Shown one piece after another: positions 32,469-42,983 of a DNA stretch of 64,000 nucleotides; within the stretch, counting starts at the first letter, position 1, and each line of letters starts with the position of its first letter. The translations under genes were made by a program, and so were the position numbers. A model generated the notes under the pieces. That model saw only the letters and a list, made by a program, of their open reading frames with translations, ran no database searches and was not told the origin of the DNA. The stretch comes from Lichina pygmaea. Its lineage: Eukaryota > Ascomycota > Lichinomycetes > Lichinales > Lichinaceae. The stretch is taken from assembly GCA_963422465.1 (NCBI GenBank), contig OY730171.1:2542001-2606000 (forward strand), in the 5' to 3' direction.

Positions 32469-34167
32469 TCAAGACAGACTCTCCTTCCCGCCTTCGAACT
32501 TGGCCACGTCGTATTCTGCGGGATATCGGTCCAGGACATCTTTCAGCTGCGCCATCTGTTCGCGGGCGTCGTCGGTGAGGTCCTCGTAGACGTCCGTGAA
32601 CATTTCTCGGAGCGCCGGCTTCGTGTCGGCCTTCTCGGCGGCGGCAAAGGCGGCCAGGACGGCGGCTCGGATGGACGAACGCGCCTCGCGGTCGTGCTCG
32701 TCGTCCCAGATCCCTCGTCTTTCGAGGTACTTCCGGAGCCTCGTGATGGGATTGTCGCGGCGTCGCCAGTCCTCGACCTCGACGCGAGCGCGGTACGCGA
32801 AACTGTCGTCGCTGGTGCTGTGGTGGCTCACCCGGTAACTCATGGCCTCGATCAGGATGGGCTTGCCGCGGCCTTGGCCGGCGCTGCTGTCTCCACCAGC
32901 ATCGTCCGGGTCCATCTCTAGGGCCATGCGTCTCGCCCGCCGCGTCACCTCCCGTACCGCCCAGATATCGTTACCGTCTACCCTGATGGTGTCGATACCA
33001 TACCCAACCCCACGACTGGCAATGCCGTCGCCCCGATACTGCTCAAGCGTCGGCGTCGAGATGGCGTAGCCGTTGTTTCGGCAGATGAATATGACAGGGC
33101 ATGACCGTGTCGCAGCAATGTTCAGGCCAGCATGGAAGTCGCCTTCGCTGGCAGCACCTTCTCCAAAGTAGCACGCCACTACCCGTGGTGCTATGTTCGG
33201 GTCAATCATAGCCTGCAGCTTCAACGCGTATGCAGCACCAGCTGCTTGAGGAATCTGAGTGGCGAGCGGGGACGATATGGTATGCTGTTGGTGCAGACGC
33301 ATATAGGTCAGCCAGGACTTACTACACATCGAGAAGAATTTTCTTAGAGTGGAAGGGTACAGCGGACAATGTTGAGTTTCCGGCTTCCATAGTGGACAGG
33401 CATATTCCTCCCCTTTCCGACGTCGCTAGAGTTGGCAAAGAGCTGGCCCATAAAGTCGTCCAGAGTAAATCCCCGCTGTTGGAAGACTCCAGTCTCGCGG
33501 TACTGGGCGAAGATGACATCTTCCGGCATCAAAGCGGATGCTGAACCAACTGCTACGCCTTCCTCGCCAGCTGATACCTTTGACACGGTTACCGAGAGCA
33601 CCGAGCAGTGATCTGGCAGCGGAACATCATACCATGTAGAAGCTCAATCGGCCTTGTCTTTGTGCGTCAAACATGATCATATCCATGATACTGACTGGAT
33701 GGGACTACGTCAGCGCCATCTGCGCCCCATACTCGGAAGAAGCTGGTAGAGAAGGGAAGAGAGGGCCGTGTGCCAGTCAACATGTCTTTGTATAAGTTAA
33801 CAGCCTCCGCATCGGTAACATCTTTCGGACCTCTGGCTTCATCAACAACAACGCCGTCCGAGTCCATGATGCGATAGGTCGGGATGGCTTCGTGTGTGGA
33901 CGGTGTTTGGAACGCCAGTTCATTCGTGAACTTGCTGTTGACAGCTCCGGGGAAGTTGACCCTAACAAGCACCATCAGCACTACAGTCTCCTTCTAGCGT
34001 ACCATCCAAGGAGCGTAAAGCATATACCGGTCTGAGCCAGGTCTCTGCGAAACCGTGCTCCATCGGCGAGAAGCCGGCGCATGGGGTTCCCAAGCTCGAC
34101 GCGGACGGACCGTTGTCCGGCAGCGCAGTCGCGCCAGTGGCTTCAACCTCTGGATATTTGTGGCCAT
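32469..34167 (-). CDS. BCKDHA: Branched-chain 2-oxoacid dehydrogenase E1 component, alpha subunit
   Basis: Thiamine-diphosphate-dependent decarboxylase subunit of the mitochondrial complex that degrades valine, leucine and isoleucine keto acids; 471 aa. Exons: 34167-34028, 33961-33774, 33694-33633, 33577-33368, 33284-32469. The Arg-rich presequence ends RRWSTV, a mitochondrial cleavage-type site. Family signatures follow: [60 protein letters not shown] and [15 protein letters not shown]. The ThDP/Mg loop is [18 protein letters not shown]-x11-[15 protein letters not shown] contains the serine phosphorylated in mammals. Intron 2 appears to be GC-AG (ACTG|GCACAC); that splice restores the expected LTVSIMDM exactly. 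Intron 4 has an unusual GTCCGC donor. It needs a separately encoded beta subunit, not in this window. Confidence 0.92.
33695..33773 (-). promoter_or_regulatory. Probable GC-AG intron in the E1-alpha gene
   Basis: The donor is ACTG|GCACAC and the acceptor ATCCAG, with CGCTGACG as branch site; length 79 nt. A GT donor option (GTATGG) would leave only 38 nt, and another (GTTGAC) deletes conserved residues. Confidence 0.6.
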
Positions 34168-34490
34168 TGGACCCATGACTCTCTGGAATGTCATAGAGAT
34201 GCCGATGTACACGACCAAAATCCTTGGACCGAGCCATGGTGGCCGTTGAAGGTCTTGTATGGAATGGAGCTCGAGGGAAGATGCGGCCGACAGCACGCTT
34301 ATCCACGGCTCAGGATTAAAGTTGTTCCGGCCCGCTTGAGCTTCCCCGGACGGGCACGACGGCACAGACGGGTAAATGGTTCCAGCCTTACGGACCGGCC
34401 GGTCCCCCGTTGAGCTTAATCCAACGTTTCCGACTCACTGTTCATGCCCGTCGATGTCATCTTAGATTGACGTCCAAGAGACTCGTCGCA
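34168..34490. promoter_or_regulatory. Divergent promoter between E1-alpha and COQ5
   Basis: The 323 bases separating the two start codons must hold both promoters. No clear TATA box or CCAAT box could be fixed by eye. Alternative upstream in-frame ATGs for E1-alpha exist at about 34185-34200, so the true leader may be shorter. Confidence 0.5.
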
Positions 34491-35760
34491 ATGGACTTAA
34501 GGTGTTGGCGCTCTGGGAGTGCCGGAATACGGAGACAGATATGGCAGAGTCGCCGGTCAGCGCAACAACCTTATCGATGTCTGTCCTGTGCCTTACGGCA
34601 GCGGCAACAGCAGCCCAATGGAACCGCCGCCAGCGGCGGGACAGGATCCTCTGGATCTGCTAGCGATGGGCCAACCACCCACTTTGGGTATCAAACTGTC
34701 GCAGAGTCGATGAAGGAAGCAAAGGGTAAGCTCATTCTCAGCAACTAGTGCGAGCGGAAGACTGACTCTCTTGCCTCTGGCGCGGTGTACAGTTGGAGCC
34801 GTGTTCTCCTCCGTGGCGTCGTCCTACGACACGATGAACGATTTAATGTCTCTAGGCATCCACCGACTCTGGAAAGACTACTTTGTGCGATCACTTGATC
34901 CTGGCGTCAAGATGACATATACGCCTAGTCCCTCCAGCAATGCGTCGCCGTCAATAGATGGGTCGCCAACTATGCACGACACTACGAGAAAGGGATGGAG
35001 GATCCTTGATGTCGCCGGAGGAACAGGCGACATTGCTTTCCGGATGCTCGATCACGCAACTCTCATCCACGGCGACCATCATTCTCACGTCACCGTTGCC
35101 GATATCAATCCCGACATGCTCGCCGAGGGGCGCAAGCGGACCACATCAGAGTCTCGGGCCTGGGATACGTCGCGCATAAGTTTCGTCGAGGCCAATGCCG
35201 AGACCATGCGGTTTATCCAGGACGAGTCCATCGACTTGTACACTGTGGCGTTCGGGATCCGGAACTTCACAAACAAAGCCGCCGCACTACGCGAAGCGTA
35301 CCGCGTGCTGAGGCCTGGAGGCGTGTTCGCTTGTCTCGAGTTCAGCAAGGTGAACCCGTCTATTCCGTTCTTTGATGCCATCTACAAGCGCTGGAGCTTC
35401 AGCGCCATCCCGCTCATCGGCCAACTCGTCGCCGGCGATCGTGACAGCTATCAATATCTCGTCGAGAGCATCGACCGGTTCCCGTCCCAACTCGAGTTTC
35501 AGAGCATGATCGAAGCCGCGGGGTTCCTTATCCCGATTGGCAAAAGAGAGGCCGAGGGAAGGCAGCCTGGAGAGGGCAAGGGCTGGGTGAACCTGACCGG
35601 CGGTGTCGCGGCGGTGCACAAGGGAGTAAAACCCGTCCGCTCGGTCTACAACTTCCAGCAACCGATGCCTTATCAGAAGCACCGACCCCGGGAAACAATG
35701 CTGCGAATCCAGACATCATCGAGAACGCGGGACATGGATTGTGAAGAACGATACACGTGA
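34491..35760 (+). CDS. COQ5: Ubiquinone biosynthesis C-methyltransferase Coq5
   Basis: SAM-dependent methyltransferase of the mitochondrial coenzyme Q synthome, converting DDMQH2 to DMQH2 (known role). 400 aa, exons 34491-34725 and 34793-35760; the intron is 67 nt (GTAAGC...TACAG). The Arg/Ser-rich start is a plausible mitochondrial presequence. Signatures: VFSSVASSYDTMNDLMSLGIHRLWKDYFV; motif I LDVAGGTGDIAF; DLYTVAFGIRNFTNK; FACLEFSKV; FPSQLEFQSMIEAAGF; and NLTGGVAAVHKGVKP. Two departures from the usual length: an insertion of about 25 residues after VRSLDPG (Ser/Thr/Pro-rich) and about 45 residues beyond the normal C-terminus GVAAVHKGVKP. The extension could be a missed final intron. Confidence 0.93.
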
Positions 35761-36610
35761 CGAGACAACGCACAAGGGAGAGGAGAAGAGCCTAGGAGAC
35801 CCGACTGGCGGTGCGCAAAGAAGCAACGAGCCGGTACGGCCAGCATGGCTCCCATAGTTCGTCTCATATCAGTAAAGATCAGCATTCAAAGACGCTCAAT
35901 CTGATAGCATTCCGGATGGAAAGCATAGAACACGCAAGCAACCGATGCTGTTGCACTGTGCAGATCTTCCAAGCAGCGGGCCTTGCGCAGGCACAAGGGA
36001 TGAAGCAGCTCTTCCTTCCGAGTGTCTCACGTTTACCATCCACAGTATGCGCCAAAGCAAGCAGGCAATAGCCCCCCTCCAGAGAAAACAAACTACCCAA
36101 AGCCGTGTACAGTAAGATACAGAGGGGATCCAGCGGTAGGAATAAAGCTACGTAAGTACGTTGCCAGTCCTGCATCATCATGCTAGATACTACTTCCGTG
36201 CTGGGCTGGCCGCTGCGTACCTGCCGCCTACAGATCCCAACGCACAGTACATACATGCCACGGCAAGACAAGCTACGATGGCCAAGAGACCGATTGCCGT
36301 GCGGTCCATTGCACACCGAGACGGCCGTCGCAGATCAAAGCCGCCGTCCCTCCCCGTCCCCGATGAAAACCACGCTTTTTTGCTGCTGTGGATGGGAAAA
36401 AAAAACCTCCCACGGCCCAGAATTGATGCTCGTCCAAGTCCGCTCGTTTTCATCCCACGGTCGTAGAAAGCCGTCAACTTCATCATTTTTTCTTTTCTTT
36501 CCTTTCCTTGTTTCTGTCGATGGCGAACTGGGTTCTTGGTAAGCGTATGTCCGTCTGATAGAGGGAGCGCGGTGGCTGCCGTGGCTTACCACCTTCAGTG
36601 TAGTGGCTGC
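35761..36610. other. Convergent intergenic region
   Basis: 3' flanks of COQ5 (+) and the Crh gene (-). Mixed composition with an A9 run near 36398 and a T/C-rich stretch near 36485-36510; no gene or repeat family recognised. Confidence 0.5.
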
Positions 36611-37528
36611 TTAGAGCCATAGTAGCACGGTGACACCCAGAAGTCCAGACATGGCCCCAATGATCAGGCCTCCGTTCGGTCGACTTGGTCCACCAGGCGC
36701 TACGCCCGGTACGCTTGACCCGGTAGCCTCGAGGGCGGTAAAATCTCCGACGGGCCCTCCATCCGGGAAGCCGGCGCCGGCGTCTGGGGTCGGGGTGATG
36801 AGAAAACCGCGCTCGTCGAAGTTTTTCTCCGGCGTCGATGGCCCCCAGGGGACCGTAACAACGGTGGGAAACCCTCGTTGGCCGAAGACAGTGGTCACTC
36901 TACCACCAGCCCCCGCTCCGATGATAGATGCAGACGAAGCTGGCGACGGTGGCCATGAGTAGAGCGCTTGGTTTCCCTGCTATTTGTGCGAGAATCCGAC
37001 GGTCAGCGAGGATGCGCGGAAAAGGAAGCGGCGCCGACAAGAGGGAGTACGGAATTGATGCTGGGCTGGCTTACTTACAGACGCCGAACTCGGCGGAAGA
37101 ACTTTACCGTCGCTCGTGATGGTCCAGCCAGCGGGCAGACCGGGAAAATTGGTAGCGGCCGGACCGGCCATGTAGTCGCCTATACCGGGAGTGGTAACCA
37201 CCCTCGTCGTGTCTCGATGAGTGCCGCTGAACGGAACCGGCATCCCCATGGTCTCGGTCACCGCTGGTGCTTCCACGATGGTCGCAGCAGATCCTGAACC
37301 ACCAGACCCGGCCGAGTTGACTGTGCCTCCAACAGCCTCGATCGACTGCCACGAACCATCCTGGCCGTTGTATCGGTACTGGGTACCAGTCGAGTAGTCC
37401 GTTACCACGACAGACTTGACCAGCATGGAGTACGGGCCTTGAGAGTAGTCCGTGGGTCCTCGTGCCCATGCTGCGCACCTGTTAGTCATGGAAAAGTTTC
37501 GTCGTGGACGGCTGCCCGCCGGGCGCCG

Positions 37529-37560
<32 letters not shown>

Positions 37561-38296
37561 TGGAAGACGTACCGATAGTTCCGGGCGCGTTGGACGGATC
37601 ACCACCACTCCAGGCCCCGATTCTGACTTGCATCGGTGTCTGAGGGTACTGTCCCGTCGCAGCCTGGTCCGGTGTCATGGCTCGGACTGTGCTGCCGTCA
37701 ATCTGCCACACGATCTGGCCGGCCGTCCAGTCGATCGTGTAGGTCTTGAAGGTCTCCTGGCTCCCAGGATCCGGATGAAAGGCGCCGCGGTTGTAGTCCA
37801 ACGTCTTTCCTTTCCCAAAGTAGTTGGTCTGCACCTCGTCCGGTCCAGCTCCAAGCCACTCCCAGTCGATCTCGTCAAGGACATCCGACTGAAGAACGAC
37901 AGAGCTGACGATACCAGCCCCTGGAGCAGCTTTGAGGACGACGTCCAGTTTGCCAAACATAATGTAGAACTTGCTGTTCAGCTGGGGAGCATCACCCTGC
38001 TGCCGCACGGTGAGAGACACGCCATCAGGTCCGTACGTTGGGTCGCCTTGGGGCTCGAAGAGATCCGAGGGTCCCTGGGTGAAATCGATCGACTCCGACC
38101 TTGCAAGCGCCGGATTTGGCGGACAACCGGCTGCCATCACATCCATATGTTAGTTGTGCTCTCGAGACCGTGCTCGGGTTCCGACTGAGAACTCACTTGT
38201 CGTGAGCGGGTTGCAGGTGCTGAACGTCTGGGCGACGGTGAGGCCAAGAAGAGCAGTGCCCGAGAGGGCCAGCACCACAAGTCTGCACATGCCCAT
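36611..38296 (-). CDS. GPI-anchored Crh-type GH16 transglycosylase
   Basis: Cell-wall chitin-glucan cross-linking enzyme (CRH1/UTR2 family), 472 aa. Exons: 38296-38197, 38130-37573, 37470-37079, 36979-36611. The signal peptide MGMCRLVVLALSGTALLGLTVA is followed by the Cys-containing start TFSTCNPL...GCPPNPAL. The GH16 catalytic motif DEIDWEWLG carries nucleophile Glu120, Asp122 and acid/base Glu124. Aromatic subsite residues lie in TYTIDWTAGQIVWQIDG and IGAWSGGDPSNAPGTI, then TDYSQGPYSMLVKSV. A Ser/Gly/Pro-rich linker leads to a terminal hydrophobic segment (GLIIGAMSGLLGVTVLLWL), the GPI-attachment signal. No CBM18 is seen, so it resembles Crh1 more than Utr2. Intron 2 (102 nt) contains a C30 run on the coding strand. 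Confidence 0.92.
37530..37559. repeat. 30-base G/C homopolymer within intron 2 of the Crh gene
   Basis: Thirty consecutive G on the plus strand (C on the coding strand), beginning about 13 nt after the GTACGT donor. It fills nearly a third of the 102-nt intron and is the longest homopolymer in the window. Confidence 0.95.
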
Positions 38297-39128
38297 GGCT
38301 TCGAGCCCTTGGACAACAGTTCAAGGCGCTCTCAGGCCTGGCAGTATGGAGTATGAGAGACGATGGTGTTGTGAGATTTCTAGCAGACGGCAGAGTGCTG
38401 AAGATTTCGCAGGCAACCGTTATTCGGCTACAAGCAGGAGGAAGAAGCAAGATCGGACTGAAAGATGGTGGCAAGCTAGACGAGAAAGTATAACCGGGAT
38501 CTACCAGACACGTATGGTACTTCTATAGTGGCAGAGAACAGCAGAGGACCAGGAAGTAGAGAGGAGGGGGAAGAAGTTCTGCGGTGAGCCGCGACCTCTT
38601 AAGAGGAGGGGGGGAGAAGGCGGGGGGGGCAAACGGTGAATTGCCCAGCCGCATTGGGTGATGCGTCATCATGTTCCAGTTGGACATGAAGACAGGCACG
38701 CACCCGCACGATGTCACCGCATTGATTCTTGAGGAGGCTGTGAAACTGCCGCGCAACAACCGCAAACATGTTGGCGGGGAGATGAGATCGGTTGCTCGGC
38801 ACGCCACGGTGGTTGGGGGTGGCTGAAAGCATGATACCCGATTCGGTTAGTAAACCTGCCCGCTTGACTATCCGCTCGTCTATCTCGCTTAACCTGCCAC
38901 GAATGGTAGGGTGACATGCGCTAGCGATGATAAGGTTATTACGTAATCACAGCCCTAGCGATGAGCCGCACTTTGGAAAGTCAGGCAATACCGTCATCGT
39001 CTCAACCTTGAAAACGCATTTATTTTCCTCGTCCACATACGTACGTACATGAAGGAGCGTGCTGACAGAGTACTTCGTACAGCTGAATGTACCCATACGT
39101 ACGTCTGTGCGTATGCATAGAGCCATCA
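38297..39128. other. 5' flank of the Crh gene and spacer
   Basis: Upstream region of the cell-wall enzyme. G-rich patches lie at 38606-38630. TACGTACGTA-type palindromes occur at about 39038-39050. No gene recognised. Confidence 0.5.
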
Positions 39129-39136
39129 TATAAGCA

Positions 39137-40415
39137 GACAATTATTGCGATGGCCCCCTGCATGCAACTTTTCACTTACGTACTTCCGTGCCCCCTCGGA
39201 TAAGGGTACGTACCTGGATACGTACACTGCACCCAGCCGGGCCACCTAAACCTAAGTACTTTTCAAAGTTGACCAGGATTCAAGTGTCATAACTCTTGGA
39301 GGCATCACACAGCATACATTTCTCGGTCGCATTTTTCCCCAAGTCGCATCCAATGCCTAGCTCTACGTGAATTTAGTCGGACCTTGGTTTTGATGTCATC
39401 CAAGGTGTTTTGGGGGGTACCCGTGCCACGGGGGGCTACACCCCCTCCTCCCGCACCTCCGGTACATCCGGAACACCTCTCTATCCAGAGAGGTGTCTTA
39501 CACCGGAATGAAAGTATCAGCGGTATGAAAGGTTTTCTTGATAGAATCAACTGCAATGCCTATAATTCCACAACACAATGACTACATGAAAATGTAACTG
39601 GCTCATTTGATTCCTCTACTTCTACACTATCGTTTCTAAGGTTGCAGGCCTTTTTACAAGCCATGAAAGTAATATATCTACAAAACAAGGAAGAGTGACC
39701 AAAAGATCGCATGTCTGAGAGAAGCGAAGCGGGCGACTCAAGTTTCTATGGTAGCTAACGTGTCTATGGTAGCTACAGTAGTTACTCAACAATACCAGCA
39801 GAATCTGGGAGAGCCTGTAGCATCAGGGATGATAGTAGAAGAGTAGGGGAATCAGATAGGCACATAAAAATTATCACTTGTCTATCTAGTTGTGGAGTTG
39901 CAGCTGTTTCAAATTGATGTTGTCGAGAATCTGTTCTGTGAGTGACAACTACCATAGCTTCTCAACAACACCACAAAAATCTAGAGAAGTCTATATCTTC
40001 AGGGATTATAGTAGAGAAGTAGGGGAATCAATTGAGCTGCTTACATTTCAATTTAGTCGCTCTGTTGTGAAGTTATAGATGTTGCAGTCAAGTAGTGATC
40101 AAAAACCTTTCATACCGCTGATACTTTCATTCCGGTGTAAGACACCTCTCTGGATAGAGAGGTGTTCCGGACGTACCGGAGGTGCGGGAGGAGGGGGTGT
40201 AGCCCCCCGTGGCACGGGTATGGAGACTCCGTCAGCAGTGTGGAGCTGGGTGGTCGGGGCATGGAAGGCTGACTTGTCAATAGTTCGAGAGTACTTATGC
40301 TCTCTAGCGATATTCGCGAATTTCGAGGTACCCAGATACGTACCGCTAAGTGAGGGGGCACGGAAGTACGGAGGGGAGTGAAAAGTTGCATACAGGGGGC
40401 ATTGCATTAATTGTC
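39137..40415. mobile_element. Outer inverted-repeat element (nested host of the 799-bp element)
   Basis: About 90 bp at 39137-39230 (GACAATTATTGCGATGG... through CTTCCGTGCCCCCTC and TACGTACCTGG) is repeated inverted at about 40325-40415 with roughly 80% identity. TATAAG lies just outside both ends (39129-39134 and 40417-40422) and may be the remains of a target duplication. The interior holds the TA-flanked 799-bp element. No transposase frame is visible. Confidence 0.6.
39418..40220. mobile_element. TA-flanked inverted-repeat element, 799 bp
   Basis: Element 39420-40218 starts CCCGTGCCACGGGGGGCTAC and ends with the exact reverse complement. Inverted repeats of about 115-120 bp have only a few differences. 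Both outer ends abut TA (39418-39419, 40219-40220), the target duplication of Tc1/mariner-superfamily transposons. A terminal sub-palindrome (CCCGTGCCACGGG) makes each end a hairpin. The AT-rich centre contains a diverged direct duplication (about 39780-39862 and 39955-40037, sharing ATAGTAGA-GTAGGGGAATCA). It has no coding capacity. Confidence 0.8.
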
Positions 40416-40784
40416 CTATAAGACATGCATTACGTACCCCGCAGAGTGGGGAGGAGATCCTACCGGTACGGACGGCACGGACGGTTGCATTTGGTGCTAC
40501 TGTACCCACTCACATACGTGCTCTGGTTCCCTAAAAGAGCTCATCGTCACGGGGTATCCTTGCCGTGACCTGCTACCTTACGTACGCTACGTACATTCAA
40601 CTAGTTACGTACTTACGTACGTACGTACCGAATGTCGAAAGCCTTCTCTCGTGTCCATTCGTACCTGTCATTTGAGCTCGGATTATCCTGCAAGTACAGC
40701 CACTCTGGGAATAGGTATTGCCGCAAACCGACCAGGACCGACCGTCGCTCCCTGTCCTCAACCGTACCGCGTCCGCTCCAAAAC

Positions 40785-42615
40785 ATGCCGGACACCAGAC
40801 CAACACCTCAGGCCGCCAAGGACTTTTTGCAGTTTGTCAATGCATCACCGACCCGTATGGGACACCTCTAGATCTACACTCCCGAGCCGCACGTCTGCAT
40901 TCACGACTCGGATATCTGACGACCATTCTTAGCTTTTCATGCCGTGGCAAGCGCCAAGGAGCACCTCCGAAATGCTGGATTTCGAGAGCTCAAGGTTGGT
41001 ATTGCAGATCCAAAGAGAAGGCGACGTCATCTGACTTGGGTGATTAGGAGTATGAATCGTGGTCTTCTCAAGTTCACCTTGAGGGCAAGTACTTCCTTAC
41101 CCGCAATGGCTCGTCCATCGTCGCCTTTGCCGTGGGCAAGAAGTGGGAGGTGAGGATGTCCCTCTGTATGATTTTTGTCAAGACTAACAACACGTGGCAG
41201 CCTGGAAATTCTCTGGCTATGGTGGGAGCACATACAGACTCTCCCTGCCTGAGAGTGAAGCCTGTCAGCAAGAAGCAGAATGACGGCTTCATTCAGGTTG
41301 GGGTTGAGACGTACGGAGGCGGGTTATGGCATACCTGTAAGCTGTCTGGCATGTACGGTTCTGTTGTTCGCGACTGATTGCGTGCCCAGGGTTCGATCGA
41401 GACCTAAGCATCGCGGGGCGAGCAATGGTAAGGTCGCCAGATGGCTCAGTCAGGGCAACGCTTGTCAAGATCAACCGGCCCAGTAAGTCTGACCAGGCCA
41501 TCCTCCCCGACGTTGTCAAGTAATGTAATCAACTAGTTCTTCGTATCCCTACCCTGGCAATCCATCTGGATGCCCAGGACCCGTTCGGCTTCAACAAGGA
41601 AACCCAGCTGTTTCCCATCGCAGGTCTCGTTGCGGCGGAGCTGAATCGCAATGGACAGACTGGCCTTCCCTCGAAGGCGGAACCGACCGAAGATGGAGGG
41701 GCCGAATCGCAGAGAGAGCCGCTCAAGAGCATGACCCAGCGGCACCATCCCTACATTGTCGATCTGATCGCCCAGGAAGCTGGAGCAAAGGCAGACGACA
41801 TTCTAGACTTTGAGATCGTGCTATACGACACTCAGCAGTCATGCATTGGTGGACTGAACAGCGAGCTCATATTCTCTGCACGACTGGACAATCTGATGAT
41901 GTCGTTCTGCGGCCTGCTGGGCCTCGTTCGCTCGGTCAAGTCGGCCTCGAGCCTAGAAAATGAACCTGGCATCCGACTGTTGTCTCTTTTCGACCACGAA
42001 GAGATCGGCAGTCTGACGGCTCAGGGTGCTGATTCCAACCTCTTGCCGTCTGTCATTTCCCGTTTGACGGCGCTCGAACCACGCTCGCGATCAGGAGCTA
42101 CCAAGCGGGAAGACCCCACTCGTGCTGAGCTTGGGAGTCACACCGGATACGAGCAAAGTCTAGCTACTTCGGTCCTTCTCTCTGCCGATATGGCCCATGC
42201 GGTGCATCCCAACTACCCCGCCAAGTACGAGTCCGACCACCGTCCTGAAATCAACCAGGGCGTGGTCATCAAGATCAACGCCAATGCACGGTACGCGACC
42301 AATTCTCCAGGCATCGTGCTCCTTCAGGAGATTGCTCGGAGGGCCGAGCCGGCAGCAAATGCCCGGGAAAAGTCACAGGCCGGGGTTCCTCTGCAACTCT
42401 TTGTTGTGCGCAACGACTCGCGCTGCGGCAGCACGATCGGGCCGATGCTGTCAGCGGCCTTGGGAGTGCGGACGGTGGACATTGGCAACCCGCAGCTCAG
42501 CATGCATAGCATCCGTGAGACCGGCGGTGTATACGACGTCGACCACGCCATTCAACTACTCGACAGCTTCTATCGGAATTTCAGCGAGGTGGAGCCAAAG
42601 ATCCTCGTGGACTGA
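40785..42615 (+). CDS. APE4: Aspartyl aminopeptidase (M18)
   Basis: Cytosolic zinc metallopeptidase that removes N-terminal Asp/Glu; forms a dodecameric tetrahedron in relatives. 513 aa in six exons: 40785-40854, 40933-40994, 41048-41149, 41201-41336, 41390-41482, 41537-42615; introns are 51-78 nt, all GT-AG. Metal-site motifs: [14 protein letters not shown] (His, Asp), [10 protein letters not shown] (catalytic Glu pair), and [13 protein letters not shown] (His) near the C-terminus. Other signatures are [37 protein letters not shown] and [19 protein letters not shown]. The last two join perfectly only when the listed introns are removed. A Gly/Glu-rich insert after [11 protein letters not shown] is variable in the family. 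Confidence 0.95.
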
Positions 42616-42983
42616 TCTGATTCGTCGGCGCTTCATTCTGTATCTAGAACGCCTGCGAACAGTTAGATTCGGTGTGAATATGTATGCACCTGCAAGATAC
42701 AAGTGTCACAATATTCATGTCGCCACCTCAACTTGTCTTGAGCCAAATTTGCCGTGATGGACAGCGGTCATTGATGAGCGGATTGCACATTGATGAGATG
42801 AGGTGCATCCTGCGTTCCCCACGTACTCGGCCACTTCTACCCGTCACCTGCAGCCCTGCAACTAGCACCGGTAATCCTCAAGGGCCATGGTCAGCTCCAG
42901 CTACAACAGCCGTCCGATCCTGCCCAACCCCGCTTTCCACCACTAGACTCGCACACCGCGGAACCAGCCAGACCTCGACCGCC
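42616..42983. other. Short tandem-gene spacer
   Basis: Intergenic space of 368 bases between the aminopeptidase stop and the phosphatase start. C/A-rich before the start codon (CTCGACCGCCATG). It must contain a terminator and the next promoter; no defined element seen. Confidence 0.5.
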
